Origin: Microscilla marina ATCC 23134
GTDB taxonomy: Bacteria > Bacteroidota > Bacteroidia > Cytophagales > Microscillaceae
Reading direction: 5' to 3'
DNA length: 64,000 nucleotides
Assembly: GCF_000169175.1 (NCBI RefSeq)
Contig: NZ_AAWS01000049.1
Location: 1 to 64,000 of the forward strand
Positions 16,658-24,679 of the stretch are shown piece by piece. The notes under the pieces were generated by a model. That model saw nothing but the letters and a program-made list of their open reading frames with translations, searched no databases and had not been told where the DNA came from. Positions within the stretch are counted from its first letter, which is position 1. Each line of letters begins with the position of its first letter. Both the position numbers and the translations under genes were made by a program.

Positions 16658-18157
16658 TTAACCATTGGGGCTAAGCTGCCAATGCTTCATTTTCTCCTGT
16701 ATATCATACAGGCTGGCTTCCACTCTTTCTATAGTATAAATGGCTTTTTTCAATGCTTTGGGCGTGGTGGGTGCTACAAACTCATTGCTGCCTTTAATAA
16801 TTTTTTTTGCCACCAAAGGCGAAGCTATTTCTTTGGTGAGTCGTTGTTGCAAAGCCTTTAGTTTTTTCAGTTCAGCAGGTATGTCTTGATAACTCTTTTT
16901 AAGCCCTTCTATATTTTTCAGTACTTTAGCCTTGTCGTCCAGTAATTTTTTTAGGCGGGCTTCTAAGGCAGCTACTTCTTTTGGATCAGCCTTTTTTTCT
17001 TCTCGCAGCAACACAGGTGGTCTATTTTCTTTTTCGTTTCTACCAGTACTGGCACCTTGTTCTTTACTGGTGGTATCTTTGCCTGATGTTTGCTCGTGTT
17101 TGGTTTGAGTAGAGTCTATCATCACGGGCAGTTTTTGTGCTTTGTTGGCTGCTTTGTTTATTTGTGCGGGGTTGTCAGTTTGCCCCAAATTGCTAAAAAG
17201 CAAATAAAGGCTACATATCAAAATCAACAAAGAAACCCACAGTATGATTTTTTTCTTTTGAGCATCCAGCCCCGCCTTTTGGTCAGCAGTATCTCTTACC
17301 TGCACGTTTTTGCCTACCCGATTTATGTCGAGCATGTCCATCAACAGCACCGTAATGTTGTCACTGCCTCCGGCAAGGTTGGCTTTGTTTACCAGTTCTT
17401 GGCAGGCCTCAGAGGTTCCTTGGGTTTTTTCCAGGATAGCCTCAATGTCAGGGTCGTCCAGTTCGCCGTTGAGCCCATCGCTGCATAACAACAATCGATC
17501 GCCGGTTTGCAATTGCAAGGTCTTAGCTTCGGGGCTGGGCGGGTTGCGTGCCTCGCCCAAACTCTGGGTAATGATATTACTTTGTGGGTGCAACCTTGCC
17601 TGGTTGGGCGTAAGGTGCCCGCTTTGTACCAATTCCCACACCATAGAGTGGTCATCGGTAGCTGGAGTCAGTGGTACTCCCTGGCGGTATAAGTACACCC
17701 TACTGTCGCCCGACCAGGCCACATAAGCTTTAAGTCCTATTACCCAGGCTATAGCAGCCGTAGTACCCATTCCTTCGGTTTCGGGGTGGGCAGCAGCATG
17801 CGCCAAAATATTTTTATGAGCAACCTTGATCACTTTTTTCAGGTAATCTTTGATAGCTTGACTCGACTCAGGCAGGGCTTGCAGTTTTTGAAACATCTGC
17901 TTGGCAGTATTTACCATTATTTCAGATGCTACCTCTCCTGCGTTGGTTCCTCCCATACCATCGGCTACCACCATTACCGAACCAAGCGCCCCTTGCTTAA
18001 AGGCGTGTTGGTTAAACTCCCACTGGTTGGCCTTAATGTCTTGTCCAATGGCAAAGTTGTCCTCGTTGTGGTCGCGTGCCTTGCCTACATCAGTTCTGCC
18101 AAAAATATTGACCAATGCATCGGTTTTGTTTTCCTCTATGTTATTTGTAACACTCAA
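16658..18157 (-). CDS. PP2C-type protein phosphatase with membrane anchor
   Basis: 499-aa Ser/Thr phosphatase of the PPM family. Metal-binding motifs are in order: RDHNEDNFA (~residue 30), VVADGMGGTNAGEVAS (~65), WSGDSRVYLYR, DDHSMVWELV, LLLCSDGLNGELDD and GGSDNITVLLMD (~265). A single transmembrane segment (IILWVSLLILICSLYLLF) lies near residues 306-325. The outer part is charged, with long coiled coil (LEARLKKLLDDKAKVLKNIE). It is the eraser for the two kinases of this cluster, with the catalytic domain in the cytoplasm. Confidence 0.92.
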   Translation of the reverse strand: MSVTNNIEENKTDALVNIFGRTDVGKARDHNEDNFAIGQDIKANQWEFNQHAFKQGALGSVMVVADGMGGTNAGEVASEIMVNTAKQMFQKLQALPESSQAIKDYLKKVIKVAHKNILAHAAAHPETEGMGTTAAIAWVIGLKAYVAWSGDSRVYLYRQGVPLTPATDDHSMVWELVQSGHLTPNQARLHPQSNIITQSLGEARNPPSPEAKTLQLQTGDRLLLCSDGLNGELDDPDIEAILEKTQGTSEACQELVNKANLAGGSDNITVLLMDMLDINRVGKNVQVRDTADQKAGLDAQKKKIILWVSLLILICSLYLLFSNLGQTDNPAQINKAANKAQKLPVMIDSTQTKHEQTSGKDTTSKEQGASTGRNEKENRPPVLLREEKKADPKEVAALEARLKKLLDDKAKVLKNIEGLKKSYQDIPAELKKLKALQQRLTKEIASPLVAKKIIKGSNEFVAPTTPKALKKAIYTIERVEASLYDIQEKMKHWQLSPNG

Positions 18158-18237
18158 TTTATTACTATAAATACGTTTATTTTTTGTCGATTCCTCAGGC
18201 TAATTTCCATTAAAAAATGAATATATCCAAAGCCTGG

Positions 18238-19113
18238 TTAATTATTGCGATTTCTTCTGTTTCTTCTACTTCTTCTTTTCTTCTTTTTTTTCTTGCCATT
18301 ACCTTCAATCAGCGTGAGCTTTTTGGTAAACTCATTCTGAAAAGCAGTCAGCTCCCATGTTTCCGGTTTTTGGGGTTGGCGGGTATACAATGCTACCAAA
18401 TGATAAGCAACGGTACCCAGCTCATAATTTGCCGAAAAAAAGGCGCCGCCTACCACTGTACCTGGCAGGTTCATTTTTTTGAGTTGTCCAGTGCTTCGGG
18501 CGTCGTTCCAGTGGATGTACTGTTTAGTGACCGACATTTTTATTTTGCTATAAGGCGATATAGGTTCACTCCCTGGGCTATAAAAAATCACCATAATCCC
18601 TGTACTGGGTATTTCGGTTTGGTGTAGCTTTAGAGTAGGTGTTTTTTTAGACAATTTATAATAAGCCAGTGCCCGCAAAGCCACCGAGTCAGATTCAAAC
18701 TCTACAGCGGTGTACTTACAGTTGCAGTTAGAGCTGTTATAGCGATATTTGGTTATTTTAGTGAGCCCTTTGGCAGGGAATAACGAATCTTTTGCCATTA
18801 CCTTATAACTCTTATCTACAAGCCAAGGGTACAGTACCTGTTTTTCTGTCCAAAGCACATTTTGTGCATTGACCCCTATGCCGTAGTGTCTGCCAAAATA
18901 CGCCTGGTTTTTTCTGGTAAATGCCTGCCCTTTTTTGTTTTGAAGGTTATAGTCTTGCTGAATAAGATAAAAAGCGCCTGCAAGCGATTTTTTGACAATA
19001 CTGGTGCCAGACACAAAGTGTCGAATAGGCTTAAGTGTCAGTGTAGTGTCTTGCGCCCTGACCGAGCCCACCAGTCCCAATAAAACAATTGCTGCAATTA
19101 ATCTTTTTTTCAT
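18238..19113 (-). CDS. Secreted protein of unknown function, basic C-terminus
   Basis: 291 aa. A clear signal peptide (MKKRLIAAIVLLGLVGSVRA) is followed by QDTTLTLKP. No known domain recognised. Visible features: a NCNCKYTAVEFESD motif near residue 133 and a strand-rich body. The C-terminal tail is extremely basic (lysine run, then RRSRRNRRNRNN), suggesting binding to acidic polymers. It sits inside the kinase/phosphatase operon, between the FHA-protease and PP2C genes. It could be the extracytoplasmic partner of the membrane-anchored proteins there; this is inference from position alone. Confidence 0.7.
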   Translation of the reverse strand: MKKRLIAAIVLLGLVGSVRAQDTTLTLKPIRHFVSGTSIVKKSLAGAFYLIQQDYNLQNKKGQAFTRKNQAYFGRHYGIGVNAQNVLWTEKQVLYPWLVDKSYKVMAKDSLFPAKGLTKITKYRYNSSNCNCKYTAVEFESDSVALRALAYYKLSKKTPTLKLHQTEIPSTGIMVIFYSPGSEPISPYSKIKMSVTKQYIHWNDARSTGQLKKMNLPGTVVGGAFFSANYELGTVAYHLVALYTRQPQKPETWELTAFQNEFTKKLTLIEGNGKKKKKKRRSRRNRRNRNN

Positions 19114-19272
19114 AGTGTGTAGTAATTTATTTTATGCTTTATGTTGTGTGATTAGTAGTTTTTTAGCGGCGAGTAACTACAAAATAGAGTTACTCATGAT
19201 GTTTAATGGTTAGGTATACTTCATGATGATTGGCTACTGATAGCTATCCATATCTGTTCAGTAATGGCGTTG

Positions 19273-20880
19273 TCACCTGATGGCTGATATAGGGATAATA
19301 CTGCCTGTAACTCCCCTGCCTGCCGAAATAATGCCTATGACCACGAGTTTGCCCTGGGCAGTGGTAAATGCAGGGCCACCAGAGTTGCCTGTATCAAAAC
19401 TACGCCCAGTGACTGTAATAGACTCATTGACCAAGCCGTTTTGACCCACTTCGTTTTTGCTATACACGGGCTCTAGTTTTTGCTGGTTTTGCAGCGACAA
19501 ACCATACGGAAAACCCAATACATGTAGTTCGGTTCCCCGTTTTAAACTACTTGACAAAGCAGCATTTGCCTGTAGGCTACCCGTAGTCGAGGTTTTAAAG
19601 TAGGCCCAATCAGTGCCATTGCCCAACTGGGCTTTTTTAATGGCAAATTCATCTTCATCTACTTGTACCGTATAAGGTTGATCTTTGGTACGGTCTACTA
19701 TAAAAGAGGTATTGGTCAGGGCTATTTTTTTTCCAGTAGGAGACACTGCCACCATGTTGGCTACAATTTTACCCCCATTGTTGGCATAAGTATTCAACAA
19801 CATCATAGGGTCTTTATTGTCTTTAAAATAATACCAGGGCTCTACCACATGCCGTGCTGTTACAAACCTTCCATCATTGAGTAAGAAACCAGTGCCCGAC
19901 CAAAGTTCATTTTGCGACTTTATCTCTTCGGTGGTGCCATCAGGGTAGGTTACATCCAACGAGGTAGAATAAATGAAGTATACATCACCCTCAGCTTGTT
20001 TGAGCAAGCCTTGTATGTTGGCATTTCCCGGATTGTCAGTGTTATTGTTACTATTGCCTCCGCCACCCGGATTGTTTCTGTTGCTGCTGTTATTAGATGC
20101 TTTGGCTTTGAGAGCTCTAAACCTTTGTTCAAAAGCCTGGCGCACTGCTTCCATTTGATCTTTAGTGTTTGACAATTCTTTTTGTACCCGTGTATTGTTT
20201 TTATGCGCGGCATCTAATGAGTCTACAATTGTATTATTGGCTTTTTTGAGTCCTGCCAATGTGATTTGCTGGCGGGCTATAGTGTCTTTATTACTTTTGA
20301 TAATATTGCCTTGGTTGCTAATGATGTAACCAGCCACCGCTATGCTGGCAATGAGTAAGAATAAAAGGGATAAAAAAGCATTTTTATAAGGCTTAACTGC
20401 TTGTTTAATGACCAGGTTCATGCGGTTGGTAAGCCCTAGTTTGGCAGTACCTGTGGCCGACACATTGAACAATAACTTGGGACCTTCAAGCGATAGTTGT
20501 ATTTCATCGCCGTTGGTCAGGTACCACTGCTCAGCTACTGGTCTGCCGTTGATAAGGGTAGGGTTGGTGGCAGACAAGTTTTTAATAAAAATATCTTTGC
20601 CTTTGCGCTCAATGGCGGCGTGTTTACGACTGACTGTATTACAACCATCGTCAAACTGAATGACACAAGAGTTGGCACGTCCTATTTCTACGTAAGGAAC
20701 CACGATTTTTTCGTAACTACCTGCTGGGTGCTTGTCAGTATTGGTAAGGTGTTGCAGGGTATAAATGGGCACATCAGCCCCTCCCAGAATTTTCAGTCCA
20801 GTTGCAAAAGCCTGTGTAGCGCGGTTGGGTTGAGTTTGTTTGCCCTTTTCCGCCAGGGTCTCTTTATTTGTCATACGCAA
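19273..20880 (-). CDS. FHA domain - membrane - trypsin-like serine protease
   Basis: 535-aa fusion. The N-terminal FHA domain (~55-140) has SRKHAAIERKGKDIFIKNLS and NPTLINGRPV. A transmembrane segment follows (FLSLLFLLIASIAVAGYII, ~170-190), then a coiled coil and an Asn/Gly-rich linker. The chymotrypsin-fold protease domain has all three catalytic residues: His in VTARHVVEPW (~341), Asp in GTDWAYFKT (~426) and Ser in FDTGNSGGPAF (~498). The topology puts FHA inside and the protease outside. A phosphorylation event in the cytoplasm could thus be coupled to proteolysis in the periplasm. Start may be the second ATG (MTNKE). Confidence 0.9.
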   Translation of the reverse strand: MRMTNKETLAEKGKQTQPNRATQAFATGLKILGGADVPIYTLQHLTNTDKHPAGSYEKIVVPYVEIGRANSCVIQFDDGCNTVSRKHAAIERKGKDIFIKNLSATNPTLINGRPVAEQWYLTNGDEIQLSLEGPKLLFNVSATGTAKLGLTNRMNLVIKQAVKPYKNAFLSLLFLLIASIAVAGYIISNQGNIIKSNKDTIARQQITLAGLKKANNTIVDSLDAAHKNNTRVQKELSNTKDQMEAVRQAFEQRFRALKAKASNNSSNRNNPGGGGNSNNNTDNPGNANIQGLLKQAEGDVYFIYSTSLDVTYPDGTTEEIKSQNELWSGTGFLLNDGRFVTARHVVEPWYYFKDNKDPMMLLNTYANNGGKIVANMVAVSPTGKKIALTNTSFIVDRTKDQPYTVQVDEDEFAIKKAQLGNGTDWAYFKTSTTGSLQANAALSSSLKRGTELHVLGFPYGLSLQNQQKLEPVYSKNEVGQNGLVNESITVTGRSFDTGNSGGPAFTTAQGKLVVIGIISAGRGVTGSIIPISAIR

Positions 20881-21228
20881 TTCCTTAGTATGTTCAATGG
20901 TGGTTTTTCAGGTAGCACACACATTGTATCATACACAATTCACTATATAAATTTGATTCCTAAGTAATGGTTGAAAAATAAGGTATCCATTTGGAGATAG
21001 AGATTTACCACTGAGGCGAGATGGCGACATCCTATGGATGTTGAGCCAGCTTGCGCGACGGTTGCGTTCGTAGCAGCGCTACGAGCAATAAAAACTCACA
21101 GTCCCGGCGAACTGCCGGGGTAACGAAGTATCAGTAATAAAGGTCATTTCCTAAATCGAAAGCTTACAGTCCCGATGAATCGGGGATTATTTTTTGTCCA
21201 TTACTAAACTAAATATTTTCCTGTTTAT
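20881..21228. other. Intergenic with dispersed repeat and GC hairpins
   Basis: Holds the repeat at 21013-21083 and two short hairpins, TCCCGGC-gaact-GCCGGGG (about 21103-21121) and TCCCGAT-ga-ATCGGGGA (about 21170-21186). No gene. Separates the WG kinase from the FHA-protease gene and may contain an internal promoter. Confidence 0.5.
21013..21083. repeat. Dispersed repeat ending in GTAGCAGCGCTACG palindrome, copy 1
   Basis: Shares GGATGTTGAGCCAGC, then CGCGACGG/CGGGACGG, and the terminal TAGCAGCGCTACG with 59175-59239. Non-coding. Confidence 0.6.
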
Positions 21229-23316
21229 TTACAGGCAGTCCTGTACACATTTTCCGTAGCGATTGATATACATTTTCTTGCCTCTGTAAACGACTTTGGC
21301 TTTGCCATTGTAAAAATGTCCGGGTTTGTCAAACTTATGAGGAATGACTGTTTTTCCGTATCGATTGATATACCCCCATTTTCCGTACTTTTTTGCGGCA
21401 GCAAGCCCTTCATAAAACGGCCAGGCACTTTCATATTGGGGTTTGGCAATCAGTTTCTTTTTGCGGTCAAGATATCCCCATCTGTTGTTTTGCTCTATTA
21501 AAAAACAAGTAGGGTACTCTTCTATATAGTCATATTGGCTATTGTTGCCAGACTGATGCGAGCGTTTATGTGCCCGATGTCTTTGCCTCTCTCGTTCGGC
21601 TTTTTTTCGCATGTAATCCTTGGCGTAATTTTCGCCCAGGTGCTCATACTTTTTACTCATCTTGCGGCTCCACTCGTTTACTTTTTCTTTGCTTTTGGCG
21701 TTTTTTGTAGCATCTTTTACCAACTCTATAATCTCTTTTGGTAAATCTATGTTAATGCTGTTTTTACCTTTCTTTCCTTTGCCAGCAATGATCACCCCGT
21801 TTTCGGTAATCACAAAAGAAGGTTTATCCTTGCCAGGAGGGGTTGGTGGTTCAGGTACATTTTCATCATATTTTGTAAGTTCTTCAACATCGGAAGTGGA
21901 CTCTTCTTGTTTTTTTTCTTTCAGTTTTTTATTTTTCTTATGCAACTGTTCCTCCATTAAGCGCAACTGTTCCTGCAAGTCTTTGGCTTTTTGCTGGTTT
22001 TTTGTTGTTTGCTTTTTGACCTCCTTATTTTTTTTATTTTCTGATAATTTTTCGGGCTGGTCATTTGCATTCATTGCCAAGGTATCGTTGTTTGCCATTA
22101 ACTCTGGCTTACTTTTGCTCAGGTTTTTTTGTACATATTCTCTGCCTATCAGTACTACCAATACAATCATGACTGCGCCCAAAAACATGTACACATTACG
22201 ATCAAAGGTGCGTTTGCCTGTAGCGGCTACTGCCTTTCTTTTTTTCTTGTCTACCGCTTCGGTTACTCGTTCAGACCTTACCACAGGCACATCGTTGTCA
22301 TCTACGCCTTCCAAATCTTCTACATCAAGCTGTAGGTCTGGGTGGTCTTCTGTTTTGTGTATGGGTGTATTTGTTTTTTCTGAAGTAACCCCTTCGGTGG
22401 GTGTTTGAGTGGCCGAACCCTCTGGTATTGCCGACAAGGAATCTGCCTTGTAACGAGTTATTTTTTCAAAACCTTCCCACTTGCCCTTGTCAAGGTATAC
22501 CAACGATAGCTGATGCAGTTGTTCAGCCGTGGGGCGTTGGGTAGGTTCTCGGTTCATACATGCCTGTACTATTTGATTAAGCTCAGGTGAGTACTCTTCG
22601 GGAATTTCGGGTACTGCCGATCCTGTTAACAACGATTGCCCTCCGTGTCCCATCCAGGGTACTTCATTGGTGCAAAGCTCATATAACATTACCCCAAAAG
22701 AGAATATATCGCTGGCGGGCATGCTCTTGGGTCGGCTGGTAAACTTTTCGGGTGGAGCATAAGCAATGGTCAACGAATTGGATGAAGCAGTACTTCGGGT
22801 GCTTTTCATCATAGTATGCCGCATACGGCTACTAATGCCAAAGTCTGACAGTAAGAACTCGTTTTTTTCTGTAATGAGTACATTGTCTGGTTTTATGTCT
22901 TGGTGCAACACTACCGGGTGCCGTTGGTGTAAGTAGGCAAGCCCATCACTTACGTGCGACATCATCACAGCAAGTTCTGCTTCAGACAATACTCCCTGTT
23001 TGAAAAGTTTTTTGGTAAGAGATCCTTTTGCGCAAAGCGGCATTACCAAATAGGGAGAGCCTTCGGTAATATCAAAATAGGTGGGTTTTAATAAATGTTT
23101 ATGATTGAGCGAAACAGTAAGTGCATACTCGCGTCTAAAAAGTTCTATTCCATCTTCATCCAGCCCAGTACCAGCAGCATAAATCTTAAGTGCCACTAAA
23201 GCATTTTCAGCCATTTGGTCTATTACTTGCCATACTTCCGAAAACCCCCCTAACCCTAACAGTTTCTGTAGCTGGTAGCGCCCGGCAAATATATCTTTAG
23301 GTTTAAAAACAGCCAT
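21229..23316 (-). CDS. Ser/Thr protein kinase with transmembrane segment and WG repeats
   Basis: 695-aa receptor-like kinase. Kinase domain ~14-280: GLGGFSEVWQ, ALKIYAAG, catalytic loop LHQDIKPDNVLI, DFGISS, and APPEKFTSRPKSMPASDIFS. An acidic linker leads to a single transmembrane segment (VYMFLGAVMIVLVVLIG, ~370-390), then a long Lys/Glu coiled coil (~400-480). A basic region and three WG-type repeats (NNRWGYLDRKKKLI, YGKWGYINRYGKTVI, GKKMYINRYGK) end the protein. The WG part would be outside the cytoplasm and is a probable ligand- or wall-sensing element. The upstream FHA gene ends 166 bp before its start. Confidence 0.92.
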   Translation of the reverse strand: MAVFKPKDIFAGRYQLQKLLGLGGFSEVWQVIDQMAENALVALKIYAAGTGLDEDGIELFRREYALTVSLNHKHLLKPTYFDITEGSPYLVMPLCAKGSLTKKLFKQGVLSEAELAVMMSHVSDGLAYLHQRHPVVLHQDIKPDNVLITEKNEFLLSDFGISSRMRHTMMKSTRSTASSNSLTIAYAPPEKFTSRPKSMPASDIFSFGVMLYELCTNEVPWMGHGGQSLLTGSAVPEIPEEYSPELNQIVQACMNREPTQRPTAEQLHQLSLVYLDKGKWEGFEKITRYKADSLSAIPEGSATQTPTEGVTSEKTNTPIHKTEDHPDLQLDVEDLEGVDDNDVPVVRSERVTEAVDKKKRKAVAATGKRTFDRNVYMFLGAVMIVLVVLIGREYVQKNLSKSKPELMANNDTLAMNANDQPEKLSENKKNKEVKKQTTKNQQKAKDLQEQLRLMEEQLHKKNKKLKEKKQEESTSDVEELTKYDENVPEPPTPPGKDKPSFVITENGVIIAGKGKKGKNSINIDLPKEIIELVKDATKNAKSKEKVNEWSRKMSKKYEHLGENYAKDYMRKKAERERQRHRAHKRSHQSGNNSQYDYIEEYPTCFLIEQNNRWGYLDRKKKLIAKPQYESAWPFYEGLAAAKKYGKWGYINRYGKTVIPHKFDKPGHFYNGKAKVVYRGKKMYINRYGKCVQDCL

Positions 23317-23482
23317 TCTTTTTCATTTATGGTATATATGGTAATTAACCCGCCATATTGGATGACGAGTTAAATTATTCCTGATTACTTATAAAAATAG
23401 GGTAAAGTTGTACATATAACATGAGCCATCCTACCCTAAAAAGGTTGCATATTAGAAAAAATTTCTTCTAATATAGTAAAAA

Positions 23483-24091
23483 TTATTCAGCTTTTACCCT
23501 GACTGTAGGCGTGTAGGATAGCTTTCTTACGGTTTTCAACGCCGTAATTTCGTCTTGTACTACATTTCTGGTTTTTAGCACCATTTTGGTCTCGCCTACC
23601 TGTATAGTGTCTCCGTCAGAAAGCGCCTGAGGAAAACTCTTGCCCACTGGTTGGGTTTGCCCATTGACGTATACCCCATTCCTACTTTCCAGGTCTATAA
23701 TGTGTATTTCATGGGTGCCTACCTTTAGTTCTGCGTGTTTGCGGCTGGCAAACTGGTCATTGTTAAGCGTGATATCAGGTATGTTGCCCGGAATCGCCCT
23801 TCCAATCACATATTTGCCTTGCTTAAGTTCGTGCAGAAGCGTGGGTTGGTTTTCGGTATGTACCACCAACCAGGCAATGATCATATTTTTACTGTGAGAC
23901 AAGGGTGGAGGAGTTATTTCTTCGTGAAAAGAAGTGGTAATACCCAAAGGGTTTTGCTGAGATTTAAGAAAAGAAGACGGAATACGGTCTTTGTTTTCGT
24001 AACCCCACCAAAGCGCTTGACAGTTGGAGCAATGGTAGTCTTTTTGGTAGCTTACCTCTTGTCGGCAGCTAATGCAGGTAATGGTATCCAT
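23483..24091 (-). CDS. Zinc-ribbon FHA protein (first gene of the signalling block)
   Basis: 202-aa soluble protein. N-terminal zinc ribbon (CISC, then CSNC) within the first 25 residues; a proline-rich linker; and an FHA domain (~90-180) with YVIGRA, FASRKHAELKV, and SRNGVYVNGQT, i.e. all conserved phosphothreonine-contact loops. It opens the leftward series of genes and its start is 44 bp from MITE copy 2. Likely a phospho-reader or kinase substrate. Confidence 0.88.
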   Translation of the reverse strand: MDTITCISCRQEVSYQKDYHCSNCQALWWGYENKDRIPSSFLKSQQNPLGITTSFHEEITPPPLSHSKNMIIAWLVVHTENQPTLLHELKQGKYVIGRAIPGNIPDITLNNDQFASRKHAELKVGTHEIHIIDLESRNGVYVNGQTQPVGKSFPQALSDGDTIQVGETKMVLKTRNVVQDEITALKTVRKLSYTPTVRVKAE

Positions 24092-24134
24092 TTTTGTTGA
24101 TTATATAATGGGTGTTTGACAAAAGAATTTGTTT

Positions 24135-24293
24135 AGTGATCTGAAAAAATAAGCTGTGCCAATTCAAGAAAATATATCGTTCTCAGACGATTCAAAAAAA
24201 ACGGTGCATAGCCAAAGCTATGAAACTTTTTTTTGAGAAGAATGAGGGCAATAGATACACTTTAATGGCTCAAATTATTTATGAAAGATCACT
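24135..24293. mobile_element. MITE-like element, copy 2 (inverted)
   Basis: 159 bp, ends AGTGATCT / GATCACT, reverse complement of copy 1 at 13271-13431 with ~97% identity. TA occurs at both outer ends around GTGATC...GATCAC, which would fit a TA target duplication of a Tc1/mariner-type element; copy 1 has TA only on its right. It carries no gene. Confidence 0.8.
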
Positions 24294-24679
24294 AAGTGGT
24301 TCAATACAAATGATCACCTATCACATGGTACGAGACCCAAGCAAAAAAGGTAGATGAGGAAGAGGAGAATTGTTAGGCAAATTAACTGAAAAAAGGTTTG
24401 CTAATGAAAGTGTGTAAAAGTACTTTTCACCAAAGAAACCGTTTTTGGTTTTTAGGTCAAAAGGCAAAAACTTTGTTTTGCTTGCCCAGCGAGTCATTTC
24501 CCCGATTTGATAGGTATTTAACAATTTACAGGCATAATCAAAGCCAACGCGGGCAAAAATGTTCAAGTCAGGTTTTGTGCTTTCATAAAAAACAAGGTGC
24601 CTTCAAGCTTTAAATCAGTGCTTGGATGACAGCGCATAGTTACTTTCTACTATTTTTGCTGGTCAATATAAATCATGTT
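24294..24679. other. Intergenic, nothing firm
   Basis: Divergent region between the FHA protein and the ADP-ribosylglycohydrolase gene. An 81-codon minus-strand frame (24321-24566, TTG start) has no recognised similarity and is not called. Confidence 0.4.

Noticed and set aside
21662-22408. 248-codon frame on the plus strand
   Set aside because: Antisense to the WG kinase; serine/phenylalanine-rich translation mirrors the Lys/Glu coiled coil on the other strand.
14047-24091. Type VI secretion cluster
   Set aside because: Kinase, phosphatase and FHA genes are shared with such clusters, but no sheath, Hcp, VgrG or TssM-type gene is present.
24321-24566. 81-codon minus-strand frame with TTG start
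   Set aside because: No recognised similarity and poor composition; possibly a decayed gene, but not supportable.
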